In this document: one piece after another, positions 28,016 to 37,761 of the stretch
Layout: each line of letters begins with the position of its first letter
How positions within the stretch are numbered: the stretch's first letter is position 1
Origin: Methylomicrobium sp051061015
Lineage (GTDB): Bacteria; Pseudomonadota; Gammaproteobacteria; Methylococcales; Methylomonadaceae
Reading direction: 5' to 3'
Assembly: GCA_051061015.1 (NCBI GenBank)
Contig: JBPFEG010000013.1
Coordinates: 124,001 to 188,000 of the forward strand
DNA: 64,000 bases
The notes under the pieces: model-generated
Seen by the model: only the letters and a program-made list of their open reading frames with translations
Told to the model about the DNA's origin: nothing
The model's database searches: none
Made by a program: the position numbers and the translations under genes

Positions 28016-29260
28016 TTAAATGTTCAGCAATAAATGGGCTGGCGACTCCAGACACTCCTTGATCGTGACTAAAAACTGCACCGCTTCCCGGCCGTCCACC
28101 AGGCGATGATCATATGACAGGGCCAGATACATGATAGGCCGAATCACAATCTGGCCATTTTCGACAACCGGTCGCTCCTTGATCGCATGCATGCCGAGAA
28201 TTGCGCATTGCGGAGGATTCAGAATCGGCGTGGATAGCATCGAACCGAATACACCGCCATTCGTAATCGTAAAGGTGCCGCCCTGCAGATCTTCATAATT
28301 GAGTGTACCCGTGCGCGCCTTTTCTCCGAAATCGGCGATGCTTTTTTCAATGCCGGCAAAATCCAGTTGATCGGCATCACGCAGCACCGGCACAATCAGG
28401 CCGCGCGGCGTTGAGACCGCGATACCCATATCATAATAACCGTGATAGATGATATCGGTGCCGTCGATGGACGCATTGATCGCCGGAAATTTTTTCAAAG
28501 CCTCGATCGAAGCTTTCACAAAGAACGACATGAAACCAAGCTTGGCATTATGTTTTTGCTCGAACCGGGTTTTGTACTGGTTGCGCAGATCGATCACGCT
28601 CTGCATGTTGACCTCGTTGAATGTAGTCAACATCGCCGCGTTTTGCTGCGCCTGTAACAGCCGTTCCGCAACTTTTGCGCGCAGCCGGGTCATTGGCACA
28701 CGCTGTTCGGGGCGCAAGTTCGAGATTCCGCGGCTCGGTTCGGGCGCAGGGTGCGGCGCTTGCTCCGGCGCAGGCGGGGGCGCTTTCTGCTCGGCTTCCT
28801 GCGGAGCCTGTTTTTTTAGATGGTCGAGCACATCGGATTTGGTGATGCGCCCGCTTTTACCGGTTCCGGCAATTTCCTGGGGATTCAGCGTCGTTTCCTG
28901 CAGCAAGCGCCGGACCGAAGGACTTAACGGCATTTCCGCGGCTTCATGATGGGATTCCGCGGGCGTTGGAGAAGGCGCCGCAGGGCTTTCGGTTTGCGTC
29001 GGAGCGGTTGCAGCCGCAGTCCCGGAGGTATCGATGACCGCGAGCACATCACCGGCCGTTACCACCGTGCCGTCTTCCTTCAGAATATTGGCCAGCACGC
29101 CCGATTCGGGAGCCGGAACTTCAAGCACGACCTTATCGGTTTCCAAATCGACCAGATTCTCGTTCCTGGCGACCGGATCGCCGGGCTTTTTATGCCAGGT
29201 CATTAAGGTGGCGTCGGCGACCGATTCCGGTAAATTAGGGACTAATACTTCAATACTCAT
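28016..29260 (-). CDS. sucB: Dihydrolipoyllysine succinyltransferase (E2 of 2-oxoglutarate dehydrogenase)
   Basis: Core subunit of the 2-oxoglutarate dehydrogenase complex; it transfers succinyl groups from lipoyl-lysine to CoA. Domains in order: one lipoyl domain (1-80) with lipoyl-lysine Lys43 in DLETDKVVLEV, an Ala/Pro/Glu-rich linker, a peripheral-subunit-binding domain (about 118-155, LSPSVRRLL...GTGKSGRITKSDV), a second linker, and the catalytic domain ending with YDHRLVDGREA (His/Asp catalytic motif). The ATG at 29260 is one base from the sucA stop and matches the SucB N-terminus (MSIEVLVPNLPES). 414 residues. All catalytic residues look normal, in contrast to the neighbouring lpd. Confidence 0.96.
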   Translation of the reverse strand: MSIEVLVPNLPESVADATLMTWHKKPGDPVARNENLVDLETDKVVLEVPAPESGVLANILKEDGTVVTAGDVLAVIDTSGTAAATAPTQTESPAAPSPTPAESHHEAAEMPLSPSVRRLLQETTLNPQEIAGTGKSGRITKSDVLDHLKKQAPQEAEQKAPPPAPEQAPHPAPEPSRGISNLRPEQRVPMTRLRAKVAERLLQAQQNAAMLTTFNEVNMQSVIDLRNQYKTRFEQKHNAKLGFMSFFVKASIEALKKFPAINASIDGTDIIYHGYYDMGIAVSTPRGLIVPVLRDADQLDFAGIEKSIADFGEKARTGTLNYEDLQGGTFTITNGGVFGSMLSTPILNPPQCAILGMHAIKERPVVENGQIVIRPIMYLALSYDHRLVDGREAVQFLVTIKECLESPAHLLLNI

Positions 29261-29261
29261 G

Positions 29262-32093
29262 TTAATTTCCTGCGGGTGTGCCGTATAAAGCCGAATCCAC
29301 GACGGCTTTTTGTTGTTGGATGTGTTCATGGAAATGACCGACCGCAGGCGCCGCGGACGGCTCGCGGCCGCTATAGCTCATGCGGATAAGGGGCGCCAAG
29401 TTGTCGCGGAAATGATGGTTCGATTGATACCAGGCGCCCTGATTCTTCGGCTCCTCCTGACACCAGACAAACTCTTCCAGATTCGGATAGTTGGCCAATT
29501 CGGCCCTGAACAACTCGGTCGGGAAGGGATAAAGCTGCTCGATACGGCCAATTGCAACATGCTTCAGGCCGGCCTCGCGGCGTGCCTCCAGCAGATCGTA
29601 ATAGACCTTCCCCGCACAGAGCACATACCGGGTCACATTCTGAGGGTCGATGTCATCCACTTCGCCGATGATCGTCTGGAAATGTCCGGTGGTCAACTCT
29701 TCCAGGGTCGAAACGGCAAGTTTATGCCTGAGCAGGCTTTTCGGACTCATTATGATCAACGGTTTCCGGTAAGGCCGGACCAATTGCCTGCGCAACAGAT
29801 GAAAGATCTGGGCCGGCGTCGTCGGCGAGCAAACCTGGATGTTATGCTCGGCGCAGAGCTGCATATAACGCTCCAATCGCGCCGAGGAATGCTCGGGCCC
29901 CTGCCCTTCATAACCGTGCGGCAGCAGCAGCACCAGGCCGCACAAACGCCCCCATTTGGTTTCGCCGGAGCTGATGAATTGATCGATCACGACCTGGGCT
30001 CCGTTCGCAAAATCGCCGAATTGAGCCTCCCAGATCACCAACGTATTCGGCATCGTCGTGCTGTAGCCGTATTCAAAACCCAACACCCCGGCTTCAGACA
30101 ATAGCGAATCATAAATATCCGCCCGCCCTTGATCCTTATCGAGATGCTGCAGCGGAATATATTCTTCATTCTTCAACTGGTTATGCAGCACCGCGTGGCG
30201 ATGTACGAACGTTCCACGGCCGACGTCCTGGCCGGTGAGACGCACATGGTACTTTTCCATTAGCAGTGTCGCATAAGCCAGGTTTTCCGCAAACCCCCAA
30301 TCCAGCGGCAAGGCGCCGGCCGCCATCTTGCGACGGTTGTCCATCACTTTGGCAACGCGCGGATGGATTTCAAAACCGGCCGGCAGCCGCAGCATCCGAT
30401 CGTTGCAAAAACGTAACCGGTCGAGCGAGACGGCCGTATTGTAAGGAACCTCCCAATGCCGGTCATGAAAATTATTCCACTGATGCGTATAGGAATATTT
30501 CGGATGTTGCGACAACGGTCGCGATACTACCTGCCCCTCATCAAGCATGGTTTGATAGTTATGCTCCATCGCCGCAGCTTCTTCGGCGGTAATTACCCCT
30601 TCGACGATCAGTTTTTCGGCATAGAGCTTACGTGTCGTTTTGAGCTGACGAATTTTTTTGTACATCATGGGCTGCGTCGCGGCCGGTTCATCAGCCTCAT
30701 TATGGCCGAGACGCCGGTAGCAAATCAGATCGATCACCACATCCTTTTTAAAGGTCATCCGGTAATCGAGCGCCAGCTTGCTGACGAAAACGACCGCTTC
30801 CGGGTCGTCGCCGTTCACATGAAATACCGGCGCCTGAATCATGCTGGCAATATCGGTACAATACAGAGTAGAACGGGCGTCCCGGGGGTCGCTGGTGGTA
30901 AAGCCTATCTGGTTATTGATCACGATATGGATCGTTCCCCCGGTTTCGAAACCCCGGGTTTGGGACATGTTCAAGGTTTCCATCACAATGCCCTGTCCAG
31001 AGAAAGCCGCATCGCCATGAATCAGGACCGGAACCACCTGATCCCTGCCGTCGATGCCGGCACGATCCTGCCGGGCCCTGACCGATCCTTCGACGACCGG
31101 ATTGATGATCTCCAGGTGCGAAGGGTTGAATGCCAGCGTCAAATGTACCGGGCCTGTAGGCGTATCGATATCCGATGAAAAGCCCATATGGTATTTGACA
31201 TCGCCCGAACTGACGCCCGGCGGCGATGGCGCTGCCGAATGCCCCGTAAATTCATCGAACAACAAGGCAGGGCTCTTGCCGAGAATATTAACCAGTACAT
31301 TCAGGCGTCCGCGGTGGGCCATCCCGATCACGATTTCACTGACGCCCTTCGTGCTGCAGCCCATGATCAGCTCGTCAAGAATCGGGATCAACGACTCGCC
31401 ACCTTCGAGCGAAAACCGTTTCTGACCGACGAATTTGTTATGCAGATAGACTTCGATGCCTTCAGCCGCAGTCAGAAGCTTCAACACCCAGCGTTGTTGC
31501 TCAGGGTCCAGCGTCAGGTTGCCCTTAGCGTTTTCCATGCGGCTGATCAGCCAGCGGCGCGTTGCGGTATCGACGATATGCATATATTCGGAGCCGATAC
31601 TGCCGCAGTAGATATCTCTCAGATTCGCGATGATTTCGCGGAGTGGCAAACGGTCGACGCCGTGCAGGATACCCGTATCGAACCAGGTATCCATATCCGG
31701 TTCGGAGAGTCCGTAAAAGGCCGGATCCATGTCAGGCGGTGGCGGCATCATCTTGCCGAGCGGATTATTATTCGCGATTTGATGGCCGCGTACCCGATAA
31801 TGGTTAATCAGCCGGGCCACAGCCGCTTGTTTCTTGACACTTTCTTCTGTAAAGCCCTGTAATTGAGCGAGCCGTCCCTGCGACTTCAACGCCAATTCGG
31901 CAAATCGCTCGATAATCGGGCTGTGCGGCGTTTCATAACCGCCGCCGTTCTGTATCGAGCGAAAACGCTCTCGCCAATCGGGATCGACCGATTCCGGGTC
32001 TTTTAAATAACGCTCGTATAAATCTTCAATGAACCAGGCGTTGCTTCCATACAGCGAGGAAGATTCCCGGAATTTTTCAAGCAACGAAGCCAT
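29262..32093 (-). CDS. sucA: 2-oxoglutarate dehydrogenase E1 component
   Basis: Thiamine-diphosphate-dependent decarboxylase that starts the 2-oxoglutarate dehydrogenase reaction in the TCA cycle. At 943 residues it is full length. It opens with the E2-binding N-terminus (SSLYGSNAWFIEDLYERY), has the ThDP region (IGMAHRGRLNVL, GDAAFSGQG) and the C-terminal transketolase-like part (WEAQFGDFANGAQ, LPHGYEGQGPEHSSAR). It is the first gene of sucA-sucB-lpd, spaced by one and two bases, so one operon. Type I methanotrophs were long described as having little or no activity of this complex; the E1 sequence itself shows no defect. Confidence 0.96.
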   Translation of the reverse strand: MASLLEKFRESSSLYGSNAWFIEDLYERYLKDPESVDPDWRERFRSIQNGGGYETPHSPIIERFAELALKSQGRLAQLQGFTEESVKKQAAVARLINHYRVRGHQIANNNPLGKMMPPPPDMDPAFYGLSEPDMDTWFDTGILHGVDRLPLREIIANLRDIYCGSIGSEYMHIVDTATRRWLISRMENAKGNLTLDPEQQRWVLKLLTAAEGIEVYLHNKFVGQKRFSLEGGESLIPILDELIMGCSTKGVSEIVIGMAHRGRLNVLVNILGKSPALLFDEFTGHSAAPSPPGVSSGDVKYHMGFSSDIDTPTGPVHLTLAFNPSHLEIINPVVEGSVRARQDRAGIDGRDQVVPVLIHGDAAFSGQGIVMETLNMSQTRGFETGGTIHIVINNQIGFTTSDPRDARSTLYCTDIASMIQAPVFHVNGDDPEAVVFVSKLALDYRMTFKKDVVIDLICYRRLGHNEADEPAATQPMMYKKIRQLKTTRKLYAEKLIVEGVITAEEAAAMEHNYQTMLDEGQVVSRPLSQHPKYSYTHQWNNFHDRHWEVPYNTAVSLDRLRFCNDRMLRLPAGFEIHPRVAKVMDNRRKMAAGALPLDWGFAENLAYATLLMEKYHVRLTGQDVGRGTFVHRHAVLHNQLKNEEYIPLQHLDKDQGRADIYDSLLSEAGVLGFEYGYSTTMPNTLVIWEAQFGDFANGAQVVIDQFISSGETKWGRLCGLVLLLPHGYEGQGPEHSSARLERYMQLCAEHNIQVCSPTTPAQIFHLLRRQLVRPYRKPLIIMSPKSLLRHKLAVSTLEELTTGHFQTIIGEVDDIDPQNVTRYVLCAGKVYYDLLEARREAGLKHVAIGRIEQLYPFPTELFRAELANYPNLEEFVWCQEEPKNQGAWYQSNHHFRDNLAPLIRMSYSGREPSAAPAVGHFHEHIQQQKAVVDSALYGTPAGN

Positions 32094-32257
32094 GATGGGT
32101 ATCCTGATGGAAAAAGCGGAAATGACTGTCTATCCAGATTAATATTCGCACCAGATAACGTAGTGGTATATTACCAGTATGTACTATCTTTGCTAACTAA
32201 AAAAGTAAGCTTAAGACTGAGACAATCGTTTTGCTTAAAGTGTAATCGATAAAACCT

Positions 32258-32959
32258 ATGACAGACTCAAAAAACATCGTAATCAAAGTCAAATACACAC
32301 CTCCCGACACCGCAGGGGAATCGCCGGCCTCGGCATCGAGGATGATAACAGAATGGAATATCAAACGAATAGTCGGCGCAGTTAGCGTACTGATTCTGTT
32401 AATAGCGGTGTTATCCTTCCTGTTGAGCGATAAATTCCAGGAAAGCGCGCCACGGAATGAAACGGCACCGAATTCAGCGCCGGCACCCCATCCTGCTGCC
32501 AGTAAAACGGAATCCCGAGCAGCGCCACCCTCGACTGAACCGAAGAACTCTTCCGACACGATGAAGGCAGTCTCGATACCGAGTCCTCCCCCTCTGCCGG
32601 CAACTCCTGCCTACTCTCACCCGGGCGTCAGAATCCGGCGGGCGACCCTCGCCTATCGAATCATAGATAAGGAGCCTGCCGATTTGATTGGGTCAAACAT
32701 CAGCATCAAAAACGGAAATCCCATACAGGTCTATTACTTTACGGAAGTAAGGGGCAAAACAGATCAAATTCTGTTTCACGAATGGCTTAAAGACGGCCAA
32801 CTAATTCTCCGCCATCCTGTCACCATCGGCGCTGAAAGATGGCGCACTTCCAGCCAACGCCAGCTTGGCCAGAATGACCGGGGAAATTGGTTCGCACGCA
32901 CTGTGGATGATAAAGGCACGGTCCTGAATGAAATAAATTTTTCAGTATCAGTCAAATAA
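32258..32959 (+). CDS. DUF2914 single-pass membrane protein
   Basis: A 233-residue protein with a cytoplasmic N-terminus of about 35 residues, one membrane helix (about 37-57), a Pro/Ala/Ser-rich linker (60-125) and a C-terminal DUF2914 domain (about 130-233; YYFTEVRG, HEWLKDGQ, WRTSSQRQL, NWFARTVDDKG). The domain should lie outside the cytoplasmic membrane. Its function is not known; the beta-rich fold suggests ligand or surface binding. It is divergent from sucA. Confidence 0.78.
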   Translation: MTDSKNIVIKVKYTPPDTAGESPASASRMITEWNIKRIVGAVSVLILLIAVLSFLLSDKFQESAPRNETAPNSAPAPHPAASKTESRAAPPSTEPKNSSDTMKAVSIPSPPPLPATPAYSHPGVRIRRATLAYRIIDKEPADLIGSNISIKNGNPIQVYYFTEVRGKTDQILFHEWLKDGQLILRHPVTIGAERWRTSSQRQLGQNDRGNWFARTVDDKGTVLNEINFSVSVK

Positions 32960-33274
32960 TCTCTTCGGGTGCCTTTATTGCCGAGCAGAGTTATATTTTA
33001 AATAAATTAAAACGCTCTCTTTTGAGCATTTGAATTATCACGGAATGTTTTTCTAAAACTGTGGTCATAGTTATCAATATATCTTATTAATCAATTCATT
33101 CTTGTCAGTTTCAAGGTTTCGACTTTTAACCAATACCGGATCGAATGGGAGGCAGATGGAATACTCATACTGACAGTCGGCGTGATTTACATCACTAAAA
33201 TGATATAAGATGTATTTTAAAATTGGTATGGGTTATGTTAAAATTTTCACTTACTGAATTTTGAGTAATAAATT
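32960..33274. other. AT-rich region upstream of the H-NS-like gene
   Basis: No gene is visible in these 315 bases. The second half (33180-33270) is strongly AT-rich, with several TTAAAATT/GATATAAGAT-like stretches that could hold promoters or nucleoid-protein sites; no single promoter stands out. Confidence 0.5.
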
Positions 33275-33589
33275 ATGACTGATTATCAGCATCTTTCTGT
33301 GAACGAATTACAAACGGTTATCGACAACGCGGAGAAGGCGTTAAAAAATAAACTTGTCAACCACCGCAAAGAAATCATCACGCAGATCAAAGAATTGGCT
33401 GCCTCGATTGACGTTAATGTGGAAATTATCGAAAATGACAAGAAATCCCCTCGCAAAGGGGTTAAAGTGCCGGCGAAGTATCGTCATCCTAACGACCCGA
33501 ATAAAATCTGGACCGGCAGGGGAATGATGCCGAAATGGCTGCGCACGTTGATCGATGAAGGGCACGACAGTTCAGAATTTAAAATCTGA
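33275..33589 (+). CDS. H-NS-family nucleoid protein
   Basis: A 104-residue H-NS-like protein. The N-terminal half (1-60) is a charged helical oligomerisation region. The C-terminal half holds the DNA-binding domain: YRHPNDPNKIWTGRGMMPKW at about 69-88, which matches the H-NS core loop with its TGRG turn. Such proteins bind curved AT-rich DNA and silence genes, often horizontally acquired ones. The AT-rich upstream region could allow autoregulation, as for hns elsewhere (inference). A hairpin follows at 33644-33673. Confidence 0.88.
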   Translation: MTDYQHLSVNELQTVIDNAEKALKNKLVNHRKEIITQIKELAASIDVNVEIIENDKKSPRKGVKVPAKYRHPNDPNKIWTGRGMMPKWLRTLIDEGHDSSEFKI

Positions 33590-33643
33590 ATATGTTTTAC
33601 GGAAAGGTTGCTCTAACATCTTTCCCAAGCTCCGCACCAGAAA

Positions 33644-33673
33644 CCCGCGCTTGCACAACTAGCGCAGCGCGGG
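33644..33673. terminator. Hairpin after the H-NS-like gene
   Basis: CCCGCGCT (33644-33651) pairs with AGCGCGGG (33666-33673) across a 14-base loop, between the H-NS-like gene and convergent cysZ. There is no clear T-run, so termination is plausible but unproved. Confidence 0.4.
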
Positions 33674-33737
33674 CTTACAGCGTGAACTGATGCAGTCAGC
33701 TGCAAGAGATATTCAAATAAAAGACTATTCCTTTATC

Positions 33738-34472
33738 TTAAAGCGATTTGCTCGTTTCAATTTCCCGCAAATAGAGAGTTGCACCAATCACAGCAGCAGG
33801 CGCCACAATAATATTGAGGATTGGTAAAGCCAAACTGGCTGCCGCCAGCCCGCCGAAACTCATGGCTCCCCATCTGACGCTGCCGATAAGCTTGCGCTGT
33901 TCAGCAAACAGAACCCCTGCATTTTCCAGCGGATAAGCCATATATTCCAACGCCATCCCCCAGGCGCCGAATACTGCCCATAAAAACGGCGCAAGCACAT
34001 TAATCCCCGGCATAATCGACAGTATTACCAACAGTATTGCACGACCCCCCAAATAAGCCGCCCGCCTCAATTCGGCTTTAACGACTTTTCCCCAGGGCGC
34101 TTCAGAAACTGTTGCCGATTCTCCGTTGATAACCGACAATGTCGCCGCCGATAACATACCGTAAAAAGGTGCCGCAATCAGATTGGCCAATACGGTAAAT
34201 GTAAAAAATCCTGCAATAAAAAAACTGATAAAGAACAGCGGCCATAATATCCAACGCAACCATTGCAGCCAAGACGGAATAAATTGATCTATCACATCGG
34301 CAAGATAAAAATAACCGAGCACGAACGCGATCCCATATAACAAAAGATTGATCAATACCGGAATCACGACAAATTTTCGTAATTTAGGATGGTTTAACCA
34401 GGTTATCCCCTGCCCGAAAAATTTAATCCCTAGCAAAGGATTATTCCCTCTTTGATCTAATTTCATTCGCAA
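33738..34472 (-). CDS. cysZ: Sulfate permease CysZ
   Basis: A 244-residue integral membrane protein of the CysZ/EI24 family, which imports sulfate for cysteine synthesis. Several long hydrophobic helices are visible (about 33-55, 70-105, 140-175, 205-235). Typical CysZ segments include LANLIAAPFYGMLS near 95-108 and LEYMAYPLEN near 180. Upstream and convergent neighbours are unrelated; mtnA starts 23 bases beyond and runs the same way, so they might be co-transcribed, both serving sulfur metabolism. Confidence 0.9.
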   Translation of the reverse strand: MRMKLDQRGNNPLLGIKFFGQGITWLNHPKLRKFVVIPVLINLLLYGIAFVLGYFYLADVIDQFIPSWLQWLRWILWPLFFISFFIAGFFTFTVLANLIAAPFYGMLSAATLSVINGESATVSEAPWGKVVKAELRRAAYLGGRAILLVILSIMPGINVLAPFLWAVFGAWGMALEYMAYPLENAGVLFAEQRKLIGSVRWGAMSFGGLAAASLALPILNIIVAPAAVIGATLYLREIETSKSL

Positions 34473-34495
34473 TACCCCCAGTATTTAATTAGGCG

Positions 34496-35536
34496 TCAGG
34501 ACATTCTTAACCGGACCATACCGTCGAGAGACGGATTCAACACCACCCCCGTTTCGGTCACGATTGCATTGATCAAATCCGCCGGCGTCACATCAAAAAC
34601 CGGATTCCAGGCATTCACCTGCGTTTCCTGTTCCCGATAGCAAACCGGAAGCAGCTCCGCCGGATCACGCTCCTCGATCTCGATATGACTACCGTCCGCG
34701 ATCGTCCAGTCGATCGTGGAAGTCGGAGCCACCACCATAAACTTGACGCCATGCTGCCTGGCTAAAACAGCCAACGCATAAGTGCCGATCTTGTTCGCGG
34801 CATCGCCGTTCGCCGCGATTCGGTCTGCGCCGACAATCACCCAATCAATCGCACCGGAGCGCATCAACCACGCTGCCGCCGAATCGGCGATCAGAGTCGC
34901 GGGGATTCCGTCCTGCGACAACTCCCAGACAGTCAGGCGCGCCCCTTGCAACCAGGGCCGGGTTTCGCCGGCATAAATCTTGACGGGTTGACGGCTGTAC
35001 AAGCTGCGGATCACGCTTAGCGCAGTCCCGTATCCGCCGGTGGCCAGAGCGCCGGCATTGCAGTGCGTCAACACCCCTTTGACGCCGCCGATCAAATCTG
35101 CGCCGCGCTCGCCCATCGTGCGGTTCGCCGCAATGTCGTCTGCATGGATTTTCTCGGCCTCGGCGAGGACCGCGGGCAGCGGAGCATCGGCATGGGCATC
35201 GAGCACTTTTTTCATTCGATCCAGCGCCCAAAACAAATTCACCGCCGTCGGGCGTGATTTGGCCAGCCTCTCGATATCGGTATCGACGCCAACGCGCCAG
35301 TCCGTCGCCTGATCACTAAACCGGCGCATCACCGACAACACCACCCCATAAGCCGCGGCAATACCGATAGCGGGCGCGCCGCGCACCCGCATCGAAGCGA
35401 TCGCATCGCTCACGCCTTCAGCGCTGTCATAATCCTGATAAACAATCTGTTCGGGCACTTTTCTTTGATCCAGCACCTGCAGCTTATTGCCTGTCCATTT
35501 GAGGGCTTCGACAGATAATCTATTTTGTTTTGTCAT
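34496..35536 (-). CDS. mtnA: S-methyl-5-thioribose-1-phosphate isomerase MtnA
   Basis: Methionine-salvage enzyme converting methylthioribose-1-phosphate to methylthioribulose-1-phosphate. The 346-residue protein shows the family signatures RGAPAIGIAAAYG, THCNAGALATGGYGTAL (with the catalytic cysteine), ETRPWLQGARLT and the catalytic aspartate segment VGADRIAANGDAANKIGTY. It is divergent from mtaD, which acts on methylthioadenosine, so the pair handles the by-product of polyamine and homoserine-lactone synthesis. Confidence 0.96.
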   Translation of the reverse strand: MTKQNRLSVEALKWTGNKLQVLDQRKVPEQIVYQDYDSAEGVSDAIASMRVRGAPAIGIAAAYGVVLSVMRRFSDQATDWRVGVDTDIERLAKSRPTAVNLFWALDRMKKVLDAHADAPLPAVLAEAEKIHADDIAANRTMGERGADLIGGVKGVLTHCNAGALATGGYGTALSVIRSLYSRQPVKIYAGETRPWLQGARLTVWELSQDGIPATLIADSAAAWLMRSGAIDWVIVGADRIAANGDAANKIGTYALAVLARQHGVKFMVVAPTSTIDWTIADGSHIEIEERDPAELLPVCYREQETQVNAWNPVFDVTPADLINAIVTETGVVLNPSLDGMVRLRMS

Positions 35537-35564
35537 TAGTTAGTCAAAAATCATTGTAAAAAGT

Positions 35565-35570
35565 TATAAT
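35565..35570 (+). promoter_or_regulatory. Likely -10 box for mtaD
   Basis: A consensus TATAAT lies 25 bases upstream of the mtaD start. The -35 region is weak (TAGTCA-like, at about 18-base spacing). A good ribosome-binding site AAGGA precedes the start codon by six bases. Confidence 0.4.
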
Positions 35571-35595
35571 TCCGCGCTTCAATCAAGGAACTCTC

Positions 35596-36906
35596 ATGCA
35601 AGTCGATACCCTGATCCATGCCCGCTGGATTATACCTGTTGAACCCGAATCCGTAACCTATGAAAACCACAGCCTGGTGATCAATGGCGGCAGGATCGTC
35701 GACCTGCTGCCGACCGACCAGGCCCGGCAAAAATATACCGGCACGCATACCGAAAATCTTGGCGATCATGCTCTGTTGCCCGGTCTGATCAATTGCCATA
35801 CCCATGCTGCGATGACCCTGCTGCGAGGCATCGCGGACGACCTGCACTTGATGGATTGGCTGCAAAATCATATCTGGCCGCTTGAGCAGCGCTGGGTCAG
35901 CGAAGCGTTCGTAAGAGACGGCACCGAACTGGCAATTGCCGAAATGATTCGCGGCGGCACGACCTGTTTCCAGGATATGTATTTCTTTCCTGAAATCGCT
36001 GCACAACAGGCGGTACAGCATGGCATCCGCGCCTGCATCGGCCTGATCGTCATCGATTTCCCGACCGTCTGGGCCGAAACCAGCGACGCTTATATCGAGA
36101 AAGGACTGGCTCTGCGCGACCAGCTCCGCTATGAACCTTTGCTGACGACTGCTTTTGCGCCGCATGCGCCTTATACGGTGTCCGACGCACCGCTCAAAAA
36201 AATCCGCATGTTCGCAGACGAACTGGAACTGCCGGTGCATATGCACGTGCACGAGACCCGGCATGAAGTCGAGCAGGAAGTGGCCAAAACCGGCATGCGC
36301 CCGTTGCAGCGCCTGAAGGAACTGGGACTGATCACTCCGATGCTGTCGGCAGTGCATATGACACAACTGACCAGTGAAGAAATCGATCTGCTCGCGGAAA
36401 CCGGCGCGCATGTCGTGCATTGCCCGGAATCGAATCTGAAACTGGCCAGCGGCTTTTGCTCGGTCGCAGAGCTTCTCGCCCGGGGTGTCAATGTCACACT
36501 TGGCACCGACGGGGCTGCCAGCAACAACGACCTCGACATGTTTGGCGAAATGCGCACCGCCGCGCTGCTCGCGAAAGCGGTCGCGAACGATGCGAGCGCC
36601 GTACCCGCGATGAGTGCATTAAAAATGGCCACCATCAACGGCGCCAAAGCACTCGGCATAGACCGGGAAACCGGTTCGCTCGAAATCGGCAAAGCGGCCG
36701 ATGTGATCGCGGTCGATTTAAGCTGCCTCGAAACCCAGCCTTTATATTGCCCGGTTTCGCAAATCGTCTACGCCGCCAGCCGCCGGCAGGTCAGCGATGT
36801 CTGGGTAGCGGGGAAGCGCCTCTTAAAACATCGTGAACTGACCACGATTAATCTTGGCGAATTGAACGAAAAAATCGGTCAGTGGAGAGAACGGCTTTCG
36901 TCCTGA
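35596..36906 (+). CDS. mtaD: 5-methylthioadenosine / S-adenosylhomocysteine deaminase MtaD
   Basis: A 436-residue amidohydrolase of the TRZ/ATZ group. The metal site is evident: HTHAAM (near 69), the later histidine in HMHVHETRHE (near 215), and the aspartate in LGTDGAASNNDLD (near 305). Members deaminate methylthioadenosine to methylthioinosine, and some act on S-adenosylhomocysteine. Divergence from mtnA supports the methylthioadenosine role. In pseudomonads the product is then phosphorolysed before MtnA acts; that phosphorylase is not in this window. Confidence 0.92.
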   Translation: MQVDTLIHARWIIPVEPESVTYENHSLVINGGRIVDLLPTDQARQKYTGTHTENLGDHALLPGLINCHTHAAMTLLRGIADDLHLMDWLQNHIWPLEQRWVSEAFVRDGTELAIAEMIRGGTTCFQDMYFFPEIAAQQAVQHGIRACIGLIVIDFPTVWAETSDAYIEKGLALRDQLRYEPLLTTAFAPHAPYTVSDAPLKKIRMFADELELPVHMHVHETRHEVEQEVAKTGMRPLQRLKELGLITPMLSAVHMTQLTSEEIDLLAETGAHVVHCPESNLKLASGFCSVAELLARGVNVTLGTDGAASNNDLDMFGEMRTAALLAKAVANDASAVPAMSALKMATINGAKALGIDRETGSLEIGKAADVIAVDLSCLETQPLYCPVSQIVYAASRRQVSDVWVAGKRLLKHRELTTINLGELNEKIGQWRERLSS

Positions 36907-37047
36907 TTTGCCTAATACAAGATATACCTCGCGTATTCCTCTTATTGTTAGGCTTTGAAAAAGATACGCGGTGCGTACCACAGATTCATTTGACCCAAAC
37001 CAATAACCTAGTAAAATACTAAACTATAGCAACCTACGCTTACGCTT

Positions 37048-37755
37048 ATGACTGCATCAAACAACGTTCACCTGCACGAGATCAGCAAATTCGGCTCGCA
37101 AGCCGAGCGCTGGTGGGATCCGCAGGGCGAACTCAAAACCCTGCACGACATCAATCCGCTGCGTCTCCAGTTCATCCGCAATTTCATCGACATCGCCGGT
37201 ACCCGCATCGTCGATGTCGGCTGCGGCGGCGGCATTCTGACTGAGGGTCTGGCCAAACAAGGCGCGGACGCGCTGGGCATCGATCTGAGCGAAGAATTGA
37301 TCGACATCGCCGATCTGCACAGCCTCGAATCCGGTGTCAGCGCGCATTATCAAAAAATCAGCGCCGAAGACCTGGCCGCACAGGAACCGGCCGGTTTCGA
37401 TCATGTGACCTGCATGGAAATGCTCGAACACGTCCCTGACCCCGGCGCGATCATCAACGCCTGCGCCACCCTGGTCAAACCCGGCGGCATGGTGTTCTTC
37501 TCGACATTGAACCGCAAGCCGAAGGCCTATCTCCTCGCGATCCTCGCGGCCGAGCACATGCTGAAAATGTTGCCGAAAGGCACGCACGACTATAAGACCT
37601 TCATCAAGCCGTCCGAACTGAGCCAGTCGGCGCGTAATGCCGGCCTGAAGCTGAAAGGCATGGTCGGAATCGAATATAATCCGCTGACCAAACGCTTCAG
37701 CCTCGGCAAGGACATCGACGTGAATTATATTGCCGCTTTTCAGCGGCCCGAGTAA
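37048..37755 (+). CDS. ubiG: Ubiquinone biosynthesis O-methyltransferase UbiG
   Basis: SAM-dependent enzyme carrying out both O-methylations of the ubiquinone ring at the membrane surface. 235 residues. Typical N-terminus (EISKFGSQAERWWDPQGELK), SAM motif I IVDVGCGGGILTEGLA, CMEMLEHVPDP and the membrane-associated segment LLAILAAEHMLKMLPKGTH all match UbiG. First gene of a tight set ubiG-mupP-SDR-sufT with gaps or overlaps of ten bases or fewer. Confidence 0.97.
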   Translation: MTASNNVHLHEISKFGSQAERWWDPQGELKTLHDINPLRLQFIRNFIDIAGTRIVDVGCGGGILTEGLAKQGADALGIDLSEELIDIADLHSLESGVSAHYQKISAEDLAAQEPAGFDHVTCMEMLEHVPDPGAIINACATLVKPGGMVFFSTLNRKPKAYLLAILAAEHMLKMLPKGTHDYKTFIKPSELSQSARNAGLKLKGMVGIEYNPLTKRFSLGKDIDVNYIAAFQRPE

Positions 37756-37761
37756 GTTCCG

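Noticed and set aside
36930..36970. CGCGTAT/ATACGCG inverted repeat after mtaD
   Set aside because: Seven-base arms with a 27-base loop are too weak to call a terminator.
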